A DNA stretch of 64,000 bases, taken from positions 2,418,001 through 2,482,000 of the forward strand of contig OZ017755.1 in assembly GCA_963969365.1 (NCBI GenBank). Reading direction: 5' to 3'. This DNA comes from Asterochloris sp. CNOR1 (taxonomy: Eukaryota > Chlorophyta > Trebouxiophyceae > Trebouxiales > Trebouxiaceae). The notes beneath the pieces are model-generated. The model worked only from the letters and a program-made list of their open reading frames with translations. It did no database searches and was not told the DNA's origin. Shown piece by piece: positions 38,201 through 48,487 of this stretch (positions are counted from its first letter, which is position 1; each line of letters starts with the position of its first letter). The position numbers were made by a program, and so were the translations under genes.

Positions 38201-41200
38201 CACGCCCACTACTTGATGCCCTCCCAAAGGGCTTTGTGTCACTCCAAGGTTGCGGGTCTTGACCGCTTTCCAGGAAGCTGTATGCCTGCCATGCAGGCAA
38301 CCTGGGTTTCTCCGCTGCTTAGAGATGTCGCTCAGGTGTCCTGCTTCTCAGCAGGGTTCAGTGTGCAATGCAGGTGACCTGCGTCCCCCAGGGACCCCGC
38401 TGCGCATGGACTTGGTGTACACTTACAAGGCCAGCGCCGACCTGCCAGGCGCCCTGAGCTACCACCTGCAGGACCTGGCAGAGGCAGCTGTCATCGCACA
38501 TGAGCAGGTAAATGCCGCCAGGGCTTGGCACAAGTGGCTGGAATGGGCGTCAATGTTGCTGTAGGGTGATGCAGCAGACCTTGCACATGGGCAGGTTGGG
38601 CCCATCAGAGGTAGGCACATGTGTGTTTGGTGGTGAATGTGAGGCTGCTGAGAGGTTGGAGAATCTTGATGTCGAGGCGGCACCTCCCAGAAGTGGATTG
38701 GTCCACCATTGCTGAAGCAGCCTGATCATGAAGATACCTGCGGGAGGGACCAGAGCTGGGGTTGTCCAGCTTCTCAGAACAGGCTCTCCTGCCCTGCTGA
38801 AGCTTCTAGGCTGCAGCCTACACAACTTTGACACCACTTCCAGCGGCAGCCTGCATCACACTCAGGTCCTGCAGCACGCCTTAATTTGAGGAAGGTGACA
38901 CAGAATAAAACGAGACTTCCTGGATTGTGCTGCAATGCCTGCAGGAGATCCGGGAGTACGACTTTGATGTTGATGCTGCCAGGAAAGCAGCTGCAGCTGC
39001 CGCACTGGCAGCGCAGCAGGCCGAGGAGCTCCGCATGGCCTTCATGGAGAGGGATCTGCTGGGCGATGGTGTATACGACTCTGGCGATGCTGCCATGGGT
39101 GAGCATCATGGTCCTCTTCTTAATCTTGGCAGAGATTGTGATCACCCCCCTGCAGCCAGCCGGCCAGGCGTCAAATGATTCTGAGTATCGGCATCCCTGC
39201 AGTGCTGGGCAATGCTGCCTTGGATCAGCCACTCCTGCAACCGCGGTAGGATCAGCTATTTCTGAGCAGAGCATTGCTGGTTCGTGCGTGCCACTTCTGT
39301 GAGGGCCACAGCTAGGCTTGATCTGTGCTGGATTGTTCTGTGCTGAATTGGCTCAGAGCTGCTGAACCTGCACATGCCACTGCGTCAGGCTGCTGTGAAA
39401 GCTAGGCTATCAGCTCGCTGCACAGTGGTGGGTCCAACCCTGCCTCGGCCGCTTAGGTCTTCCAGCAACCCAGGAGAGCAGCATGTTCAGCAAGTCAAGC
39501 ATTCAGTCCCGATCTGCTGCCTCTCTGTGCAGTCAAAGCCGCCAAGGCCATCAAGCGAAAGAAGCAGTCGCGTCTTCCAGCCAGCTATGCAGATGACTTT
39601 GTTGGCTATGATGAGGAGGAGCATATGCCCGGGCACAGCAATAAGCGCCTGCGCGTGTCTGCTGTCAGCGAGGGCAGGTGGGACTTCTGCGAGGCTTAAT
39701 TTGCATACAAGCCTTGTCTGTCTGCAGAGACACTGTGTGCTTGCGGTCTCACAGCCTAGTCCGCTGCACAGCGATGCAGTACCAGCTCCATGCCTTCGGC
39801 ATGGAGCCTCAAGACACCCAAGGGCTGTCTGCCCACCTTGCATTCTTGTGTCTCTCAGAGCATGTACCAGTTGCTGCTTGTGCCCCAGCATTGGCAGGCT
39901 GCCACATGCTGAGCGCTGCTGCAGGGACTGGCACTTATCTGAGCCGATGTTATCTATGGAGCACGGCAAGGCTGGGTTGAGAACACGTCAAGTGCTGCCA
40001 TTCGTGTCTGCAGGGACAGGTTGGTGGGGGCCAACACAAGTCTGGCCAGACTGCCGCTAATTGCTGCCTCTCAGCCTGCAGGGTAACGTCGTTGGCTCGC
40101 TGGCTACTGTTCAGCCACATATTGCCTGTAGGGCACTGCTGCAGCCCGGCCTGAGCATGCGCTGAGTGCTGCCTCCCATCCCTGTAGGGACACGTCAGTG
40201 GCCCATTTGAAACCTGCCAGAGCCCATGTTATCTGTGTGGCAGCGCAAGCCTGGCCCAGTTGCCGCTCAGTGCTGCCTCTCGTGCCTGCATGCAGAGACT
40301 CACTGGGGCCTGTCAGCGTCCATATCGTCTGTGGCGCCGCTTCATTTGTCTGGCCTGAGCATGTGCTGAGTGCTGAGTGCTGCCTGCTATGCTTGCAGGG
40401 ACAGGTTGGTGGCCCACCGGCGCCTGTCAGAACCCATGTCGTCTGTGGGGCAGCGCAAGCCTGGGCGGGACCAGCGCCGCAGGGACAAGGCCGGCAGGGA
40501 GCGCAGGAGCGACCAGGAACGCCAGGTAGCTGGTTGCGTCAGCCACCAGGGCCTGCTGCAAACCCTGCTGTTTAAATCTAAGACGATTTCGCAGCGGGAG
40601 GCACACAGCATGCATCTGCTACACATGTTGTGCAGATCTGGCCTGAAAGCAGCTGGCAAGTCGTTTCTCCCTGTATGCCTGCCACGTGGCAGGGCTGTCA
40701 TGATGATTACCCGTGTGTGCAGCTCCTGCCTTACAAGGTGCAAGGGTATTGCCTGGTCTGTGCTGTGGTGGCTGCTGCAATTTTGTCCCGTGGACATGGC
40801 ATCAATGCCATTGGTATCCTTGTGTGCCTGCAGCGCGCAAAGGCTGCCATTGGCGGCGGCCTGGGCGGGCAGGTCCTGCCCTGGACAGTGCAGGAAGACC
40901 GCCTTCTCTGCGCTGTGGTGCATGAGTTCGGGTCCAACTGGCTGCTGGTGGCAGATGTGCTGGCGTCCAGCACCCACCTGCAGGGCATCTACCGGAAGCC
41001 CAAGCAGTGCGCTGAGCGCTTCAAGCAGCTGTCGGTGAGTGCACAGTGCACTCCCACGTCGTTGCCTTGGAAGCCAAGCACGCTGTGTGATATGCTAGCT
41101 ATGTCGTCCAGGCCCTTGCTTTGGGAGCCAAGCCACTGCGGTTTGCACTAGCTGGCCCTTTGCTCCTTATTTGAGCCTCTAGCCTTCTGACACCAGCCTC

Positions 41201-44200
41201 CTGTCTGCTGAAGGCTCAGCCAGCAAGCCATAGCCAGCAGTGCTCTGACAAACTGTCTGCGTTGTGTTGGTCTCATGACATGGGCGCTGCGAGGGGCAGG
41301 TAGGGCACGCCTCAAGTCCCAGCATCCCACAAATCTTGACGATCAGCCAAGCTAGTAGACCCCACAATACACCTCTTTTGATGCTGATGGTGGACATGTG
41401 CAGGAGGGTCCCAGCACGAACGCTGGCGTCCCAGAGGAGAGTGCCCAGACAGCAAGCCAGATCACCAAGGGCGAGGCACGCGAGCTCATCTCCAAGAGCC
41501 TGCCGGTGCCTGACGACGTGCTGCGCAGCACCAGCGCGGCCCTGTACCAGGTTGCGACTAAGCACCGGCAGCAGAGACAGGCGGTGAGCTTTCTGGACAC
41601 TTTGTCCCTGTGTGCCATGCCCTCTCCTGTTATGCCTTTACTAGATACGAGAATGCAAAGTGCACCAAGCGGAGGCAAGTGGTGAGCTGCTGGCCCTCCT
41701 GCCTGCCCTGTGGCAAACCAAGATGCAGCAGGGACAGACTGTGATGTCCCTGCCAGCTTGCCTGTCTGGTGTGCAGCGCTGTGCAGGACGGTTGATCAGT
41801 GTGCCTGCTGCCCAGCCTGCATGATGCCTGATTCCATTGTCGACCAGGCTGGTGCCATACAGCACACTACACAGTAGGTTGAACCTGTGTATGTGCCCTG
41901 CAATCAACAGCCTATGTCTGTGAGGGCTGCTCGAAGCAGCAGCTGCTCCACTGCATGCTTTTGTTGCAGGCTCTTCTCAGAAACTGCGGCTGAAGCCACA
42001 CTTCAGCACATGTCCCCAAACCTTGCCTGGGGGAAATGCCTGCTCACTAAAGCAGTCCTAGCAGTAACAGCTTTGTGCCCACAGCTTACCATGCTGCACT
42101 GCCTCTGCAAAACGGCCTCTGAGACAGCAAGTCCCAATCACCGTCAGAGGCAGCACCAGGGGCAGCAGTGCTAACAGCAGCACCTCGCTCACTTGTGAAT
42201 CCCTGTCCACTCCTTTCCGTAACCACATCTGAGGGAGATTGCCTGCAAATCTGCAGGAGCGCCGGCGAGAGCAGGAGCGCGCCCAGAACGTGTCCCAGCA
42301 GCACCCCTCCCACACCAGCGTGCAGCAGGCTGCTATGGCTAAGTACCAGGGGCGCGCACCCACCCCTGCGGACCTGATCGACATCATCTGGCAGACGCAG
42401 CGGGCACAGGAGGAGGCCCGGCGAGCCCAGCTGGAAGCTGTCCAGAAGCAGCAGCAGGCTGCCGCGCAGCAGGCCCAGCTGCAGCAGCATCAGGCGGGCG
42501 GGGCTGGGGGCGTGCAGGCGCTACCTGCGGTGAGTCAGGCAGGACTGGTGAGACCGCCTCCTGAAAGGGACTACTGTAAAGCTAGGCAGGGCTTGGGAGG
42601 GTGAGGGCACTGTGCTAAGGCAGTGCTGCTCGAGCCTATCTATCCACCAGCAGCAGCATCAGCAGGCGACTGGGGCCAGGGACTGCCCATTGCTGCCAGC
42701 AGTGGGCAGGTAGGCCCATGATATAAATTGCTAGGGGCGGCTGATGGCATGACAGCAGGCACTGTATGTGCTTATGATTGTCCTGCGCAAGCATCTGCAC
42801 ACAGCAGGTAAACGGTGCTATAGTCGTGAACTTTGCCAGCAATGAGGCAGGCATGGTAAGTCTTTGGGTCAAGGTGAAGCAGGTCAGTGCAGGAAATGCC
42901 TGCCCTTTGACTGTGCTGCATGGTGCTCTTGATTTGCTGATGGTGCAAGCAGGGCTGGCACCACACAGTGCTAAGCAGGGAATTTCTGTACTCATGACGT
43001 GCCTCAAGACGCGCTGTGGCTGCATGATCAGACTGCAGGGCGCTGTGGTACAGGCAAATGCTGGGGTCATCACCTGCCCCTCTCCGCTGCTGTGCAAACA
43101 GCTGTGCAGCCCATGCTGCGGGTCACTGTGGCACATGGAACTGCCAGAGTCATGGCCTGCCATCAGACTGTCCTGTACCAAAAGCTTTATAGCCTATGGC
43201 TGAAGGGTGCTGTGGCACAGGCAACTGCTGGAGTCATGGCCTGCCTCCCAACTGTGCTGTGCTGACAGATGTAAGCCCCATGCTGCAGGGCACTGGGACA
43301 CAGGGCACTGCTGGACCCATGGGGCAGCAGCTGCCGACCCAGCAGCAGGCGATGCCACCTGGATCGATGCCACCCCCAACCACCTCCATGCAGGTCAGTA
43401 GGCATCCAGGCTGCCCTAGCTCTGCGAGCCCAGACTGCCTGAGTTACAGAGGCGTCCTGTCTTGCAGCATCAGAGAGTGGGCTTTGCCAGCTGGATCTGC
43501 AACAGTGATCTGCATGCATTGTCACCAGCACTGTTTCTGGATGCGTGCCATTTCCAGAGGGGGACTGGGCTGTCTCTGGGTCTGGCTGTCAGTAGTTAAA
43601 ACCAGGCTTGCTGCACCAGTTTGCTGGTGGTAGCACCTCGCAGGCAGCTGGTGCTAAGGGGCGACATCTTGTTTTACCTGCTCCTGCAGGCAGTGGCACA
43701 GCAGCAGGGTGCCACCATCTGCAACGATTTGGCTCACCTGCTCGTGCAGGCTGTGGCACAGCAGCAGGGCGCCTCAGGCACCCTGGGCATGGCACCCCCA
43801 CAGCAGCAGCAGCCGCCAGGTCCCCAGGCAAGCCAGGCAGGGGCTCCTATGGGCGGGTCGCCTCTGCTGGGGCAGGCTGGGTCAGGGGGGCTGCAAGGCA
43901 TGCCCAATGGCCAGGTGAGGAACAAGACTTTGCCAGCACTGAGCAGACTGATGCTGCCAGCAAGCTTTGTGCATCCAGACTCCTGCACTTGTCTTGCTGA
44001 GGCAGATGCATAGCCTGTACGCATCCCAGGAAGGGGCCTCACAAGCCCTCACAGACTTTGGGCACCCAACACTCCATGCAGTGCCCCCTTGTCGGCATGC
44101 AGATGCAGGGCCTTGGCGCGTCCAAGAGGGGGCCCTGCGTGCTCCCAGGACCACATGCAATAAACAACGCTGGCCCCGCCGTGCAGATGCAGGGCCCTGG

Positions 44201-47200
44201 CGCATCTATGGCAGGCGGCCTGCTGAACCAGGTCAGCAGCCCGGTTGGGAGTCCTGCCATGCAGCCAATTGGCGTCGCTGGAGGCATGCCGGCGCCGGCG
44301 CCCATCCCGACCCAGCAGCTGCAGACGCAGTACTCGCAGCTGATGGCCTACATCGCCCAGCAGCAGAAGGCCCTGCAGACATGCACCCTGGTCCTGCAAG
44401 CAGGTGGGTTTCCAGGACTCTGCTTGGTGGTCTTGGCCATGCCAGCAGGCGGGTTTTCCAGGACTCTGCTTGGTGGCGTGTCTCTTAGCTTGCATCCTGC
44501 ACCCGTAGTCCTGCAAAGCGGATGAGTTCCTGGGGTTTTGCCTGCGTCACAGCCTTGGCCGCTGTCAGCCATGCGCCAACAGCTAATCCAGTCACCAAGC
44601 AAGCAAGCAATGCCAGTGGCTCAAAGTGATTTCAACGATGGCTGTCAGAGAGAAAGGGGGTTCTCCAACAATGCAGGCTGCATTACCTTTGTGCAGCCCA
44701 GGTGACTCAGCGCCCTCAGTGGCTGCTTGCAGGCAAAGCAGGTCCCAACGAACTCCCCCTGACCGCCGAGCAGCGGCAGCGCTACGCTCAGATGCAGGTC
44801 GAGGCGCAGCGCCGTCTGCAGGATGGGCAGCAGAAGCTCCTGCTGACTCAAAAGGCGATGCAAGTGCTGAGCCAGAATGGGCAGCTGGTGAGGACCAGAT
44901 CTGTACTGGCAGGCCCAGTCTGGGGCATGTCTGCAAGTCTCATGCACCCGTGCAGGCCAAATAGGACGATAGGTTGTGGCCGGCCGCTCTTGCACGTCAT
45001 GCCATGCTGGCCTCTGCTGAGATGCTGAGCACATGTGCGTGGCTGTGCTGTTTGGTGTCTGCATGAGGCTGCAGCAGGTGTTGTCCTGCAGTCCAGTCCA
45101 AACTGCTGCCATTGTTATCAGCAAAGAACAGCAGCCATGCAGCTGGCTTGGTCAGTAGCCTGAGTAGCAACTGGTCTATAAGCAATGATCCACAGAAAGC
45201 CTCCCTACCCTTCCTATGATGTGGTGTTTTGCCCCAGGCAATGGGTGCAAGTCTTCGCCCCAGAAAGGTGACATGGGCGATTTGCTGGGCTCACTCCAGA
45301 TCTCCAGAGGGGCGCAAAGCCATGATGCTGGCCATGCAGGACCCAGCAGGTTAGGTGGACATCTTAGGCAAGCAGTCAGAGAGCCTGCCGTGCACTCGCG
45401 CTGCAGATGGTGCGCCAGGCTGCAGAGCAGGCCATGCAGGACTGGCAGGGTGCAAGGACCTCTGAAGGCAAGCAATCTCGCGAGCTGCCATGCTCCTGCC
45501 CTGCAGACAGCGCGGCAGGCCATGGAGCAGGCGGTGCAGGCCCAGCAGCAGGCGGTGCAGGCCCAGGTGCAGGCAGGAGGGGTGCGCCCAGCCATTGCAG
45601 GCGGCCTGCCGCCAGTGTCCCTGCAGGCAGGAGTCATGCAGCCCCCGGGCATGGCTGGGGTGCCGCTAGGGATGCAGGGCACTCCAGCCATGCAGCAGCA
45701 GCTTGCCGCACTGGCAGCCTCACAGGTTGGTGTCATACTTTTGGTACTGGTGTCCTTTATTTGAAGTCAAAGCAAGCTTCATCTGGTCCGCTGGTATCAC
45801 TGATGATTGCAAGTGTTTGTCCTCATACAAAGGTGAGCAGGACCTCCTGTCTGGGCCGGAGGAGTCCGTGTTTCTGTGGTACCCAGCCAGCTTGGCAGTC
45901 TGGCAAGCTGCTCAGCTGTGGTATTGCACTACAATTCTGCAGTCACTCTTCTGGCACCAGCAGGCGTACCCAGGTATGCCATTTCAAGATGATGCTGCAG
46001 ATGACAGCATGCTACTTGCAGCACATGCCGATGTGTTGTCCTGGCGCAAGTCCTCAACTGGAGAGCAATGCTGCTGTGTGTCATGCAGCACCTGCAGTGT
46101 GTTGTGCAGTTGTGCTTGCAGCCACCAGCAAGTGCATCGTACTGCACCCTGTGCGGGGTGCAAGAAGCTAGTCACCTGCACAGCCAGTGGTTGCAAGCAC
46201 TAACTCTCCTGCGCAGCAAGTGTTGGTGCCATGGGTGAGCTAAAGTCATGACCAGGCCTGCATGCAGGTGCAACATACCGAAAACTTGTCGCGGCTGCAA
46301 GCAAGTGGGGATGCTGCCTTGTGGTCAGGACGTGCCCACGCCCAGCATAGCCTCAGCATGCTTGCCACCTGATGCTTGACACAGCAGTGACGGTGCTGTG
46401 TGCAATGCAGGGCATGCAGGGGATGCCTCGGCCCAATATGGCGTTCAACATGGGCGGTCTATCACGCCCCGGGATGCCCCATCCGGGTCAGATGTCGCCC
46501 ACCATGATGGCCAGCGGCATGCCAGTGATTCCTTCCCTTCAGGTGGGTGCAAGTGTGTGGTGTGCTGCTGCATCAGCACCAGGATTGGCTCAAGAGGTGC
46601 TTGTCAAGTGAGTAGTGCAGTACCATGGCTCTGGCTTGCCCGGGCATTCAGCTGCCCATGGTGCACCTGCACATGGCAAATTCTCTGCACAAGAGGGGGT
46701 GAACCAGAACAGCACCAATTGCAGTGGTGTTTGACGTGCCCGAGCTGCCCAGCTGTCCTTGAAAATTGCCTGACAGCGAGTCAGATGCAGACAGCTTGTA
46801 TTAAGCAAGGCACTGGGTTGCCTGCAATGTCATACCATCAAGCTAAACTTTAGCACGCTGGCTGTGTCGCAGGGGTGGCTGACACCTTGACAGCAGGAGC
46901 CATCCTTGTGCTTGCCTGAATATGGCCGTCCCGGCTTCCGGCTTTCAGGCCAGTGCGCTCTCAGGCAGTTGCTACAGACCCGGTTTTGCTTTGCTGTGCT
47001 GCAGGCGGCCAGCATGGGCATGGGCATGGGCATGGGCATGATGCCTCCTGGCCAGGTGAGTGCCCATCTGCACAATGCCGTGGTGATGGGCTGGTGCAGC
47101 TTAAGTGTGCCTCGCTGCTATGTTGGCCAATGGCCTAGCATGAGAGTGGCGCTGACATAATGCCTGTTGCATGCAGGCAGCCATGAGACCCAGCATGCCA

Positions 47201-47242
47201 ACCCAGAGTCTGCAGGGCTCCCAGGGCAAGCCTTCTCGTTGA
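35227..47242 (+). CDS. EAF1: EAF1/VID21-like NuA4 scaffold (HSA + SANT), 5' exons undetermined
   Basis: Exons: 35227-35270, 35402-35545, 36233-36358, 37048-37170, 37421-37547, 38374-38507, 38945-39098, 39533-39677, 40399-40525, 40834-41034, 41404-41583, 42257-42529, 43289-43393, 43750-43914, 44187-44403, 44733-44887, 45507-45725, 46411-46542, 47005-47055, 47177-47242; phases agree, about 960 residues. The HSA domain lies at 36233-37170 (HKRHAFLSKAF, THWSYLLKEMEWLAADV, then KRAVAHALAHEAAS). A SANT/Myb domain lies in 40834-41034 (LPWTVQEDRLLCAVVHEFGS, then YRKPKQCAERFKQL). There is no SNF2 ATPase between them, which separates it from SWR1/EP400 and fits EAF1, the assembly platform of the NuA4 histone acetyltransferase. 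The C-terminal third is Gln/Met/Pro/Gly-rich. More small Gln-rich exons may exist in 42.5-43.3 and 44.9-45.5 kb. Confidence 0.85.
35530..35985 (+). repeat. Copies of an EAF1 exon end plus donor
   Basis: The exon end GTGGCTGCAGAG followed by GTTGGTTG (junction 35545) recurs as AGCTGCAGAG/GTGGGTTG near 35741 and TACTGCAGAG/GTGCATC near 35981. Confidence 0.55.
39915..40410 (+). repeat. Tandem copies of an EAF1 exon 5' edge
   Basis: The exon starting at 40399 (after GCTTGCAG) begins GGACAGGTTGGTGGCCCACC. Acceptor-plus-exon-start copies begin near 39925, 40014 (GGACAGGTTGGTGGGGGCC), 40082, 40132, 40188 (GGACACGTCAGTGGCCCA) and 40296. A longer match lies at 40224-40252, where CCATGT.ATCTGTGTGGCAGCGCAAGCCTGG-like text parallels 40432-40463 of the real exon. 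Confidence 0.85.
43685..44200 (+). repeat. Single upstream copies of two Gln/Met-rich EAF1 exon starts
   Basis: The exon at 43750 (GCTGTGGCACAGCAGCAGGG) has a copy starting near 43690 (GCAGTGGCACAGCAGCAGGG), 60 nt upstream. The exon at 44187 (ATGCAGGGCCCTGGCGCAT) has a copy at 44102 (ATGCAGGGCCTTGGCGCGT), 85 nt upstream. Both copies follow a CAG. Confidence 0.85.
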
Positions 47243-47376
47243 CTTTTGCGTCCTTCCTGCTTGTCTGGAACAGCAATGCATGTCTCAGGATAGCCTTACG
47301 TTCCTGCTATCACGTAGGAGAGTCAGCCTCTGTGCCCATTAACACACCTTCAGTCCTTGATACACTTGTGCATTGC

Positions 47377-47381
47377 TGTAA
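47377..47381 (+). terminator. TGTAA poly(A) signal candidate for EAF1
   Basis: TGTAA lies 135 nt after the EAF1 stop (47240-47242), a usual distance for green algae. Confidence 0.55.
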
Positions 47382-47460
47382 AACATGTTCAACCGGTGGG
47401 GTGGGAGGGTGGTATATCTTAAACAGCATGACCTGCCTCTGAGATTGTGTCAGCAAACAT

Positions 47461-48294
47461 TTATACCAGCCCGTGATGAACAGCTGATTCTATGAGCATG
47501 TACATGGTCAAAACAAAGGAAAGAATGAACACAATGATCTTTCCTACCCTGCGTGCAGAGAAGTAGGTACATGCATTGAGGCTCAGCAGATCAACAGCCT
47601 CTGCTGAAGCCTGAAAATATCGACCTACTTGATATTTCTAGCCATAGCAACCTGCCGGAAAGCCTCCGTCACATCAAGGAGGTGCTTGCCATTGATGATC
47701 AGGTAGCAATTGACGGCCAGCACCATCAGCTGGATTGCAAAGGCTAGCCACAGGCGTCCAATCAGCAAAATCAGGGTCAGGCCGCCTTGCAAGGCTATCT
47801 CCTTTGGCTGCACGCAGTGCAGCCTGCTCTTAGCTTGAGCAAATCTCAGCAGCAGCAGGTCAAGTAAGTAGCTCGCTTACCCAGGTCCCATTGACCATTT
47901 GGGTGGCGTCATGGGGATTGATAAAGCTGCAGGCTCACAGCAGCACAGCTCAGAACAGTAGACTCAATTTTGGCCCAGCAGCAGCAAAGCGCAGCCAATT
48001 GCATGGGAGAGGTTGACAGAAGAGATTTTATGAGGACTCACTCTCTTTCCAAGTCAGCCAATGCGATGACCTGTAGAGAAAGAGATGTCAAAAAGCTTTT
48101 GCTGAAAGCCGAGGAAACTCCCCAGGACAGCTTGCGCGGTTATGTGCAGGCCCACCTGGTATGCTAGAATGCCCAATATGGCAATGTGCAATATGAATGA
48201 TAACTGCAGAGGCAGCTTCTGCCGTTGAGACCATTACTCTCGCTGGACGCACATAAGTGCAGCAGGCAGAGCGCAGAAATGTCTCACCAGCCAT
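47461..48294 (-). CDS. CNIH: Cornichon-family ER cargo receptor
   Basis: Exons 48203-48156, 48070-48042, 47926-47881, 47807-47629 and 47548-47461 join in phase; the first exon 48294-48238 is my best guess (donor GTAATG). Total 148 residues, the family's size. The hallmark ALADLERDFINPHDATQ is split over three exons. Three hydrophobic helices are visible: ILHIAILGILAY, GLTLILLIGRLWLAFAIQLM and IIVFILSFVLTMYMLI. HLLDVTEAFR before the last helix is also typical. Cornichon proteins (Erv14 in yeast) load membrane cargo into COPII vesicles. An apparent stop at 47625 is avoided by the donor CAA/GTAGGT, after which the last helix is found in phase at 47548. It is convergent with EAF1 and divergent from OGDH. 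Confidence 0.85.
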
Positions 48295-48487
48295 ATCAAC
48301 ACTGGCAGCATCTAGGTCAAGTGGTGGGCAGCAAGCCCTGCGGCGCTGAAGAACAGATCTTTGATGCAGCAATGCCTGAATGTTACGCCAGTGGCAGGCT
48401 TGAAACGTTTGCCATAAAGAAGACAAGTACCACACATTTGCTTTCTAGTCTCGCAATTAACCAAGGCGCCTGCAGGGCTCTGCAGCC
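48295..48487. promoter_or_regulatory. Short divergent intergenic region (cornichon / OGDH)
   Basis: 193 nt between the proposed cornichon ATG and the OGDH ATG. Shared promoter is inferred from geometry; no motif assigned. Confidence 0.35.

Noticed and set aside
36233-41034. SWR1 or EP400 chromatin remodeller
   Set aside because: The HSA and SANT domains fit, but no SNF2 ATPase motifs (DEGHRIKN-type or GKT) lie between them in any frame I inspected.
47625-47627. Cornichon stop codon right after RNIK
   Set aside because: A GTAGGT donor overlaps it, and the third membrane helix follows in phase at 47548-47461, restoring the family's normal length.
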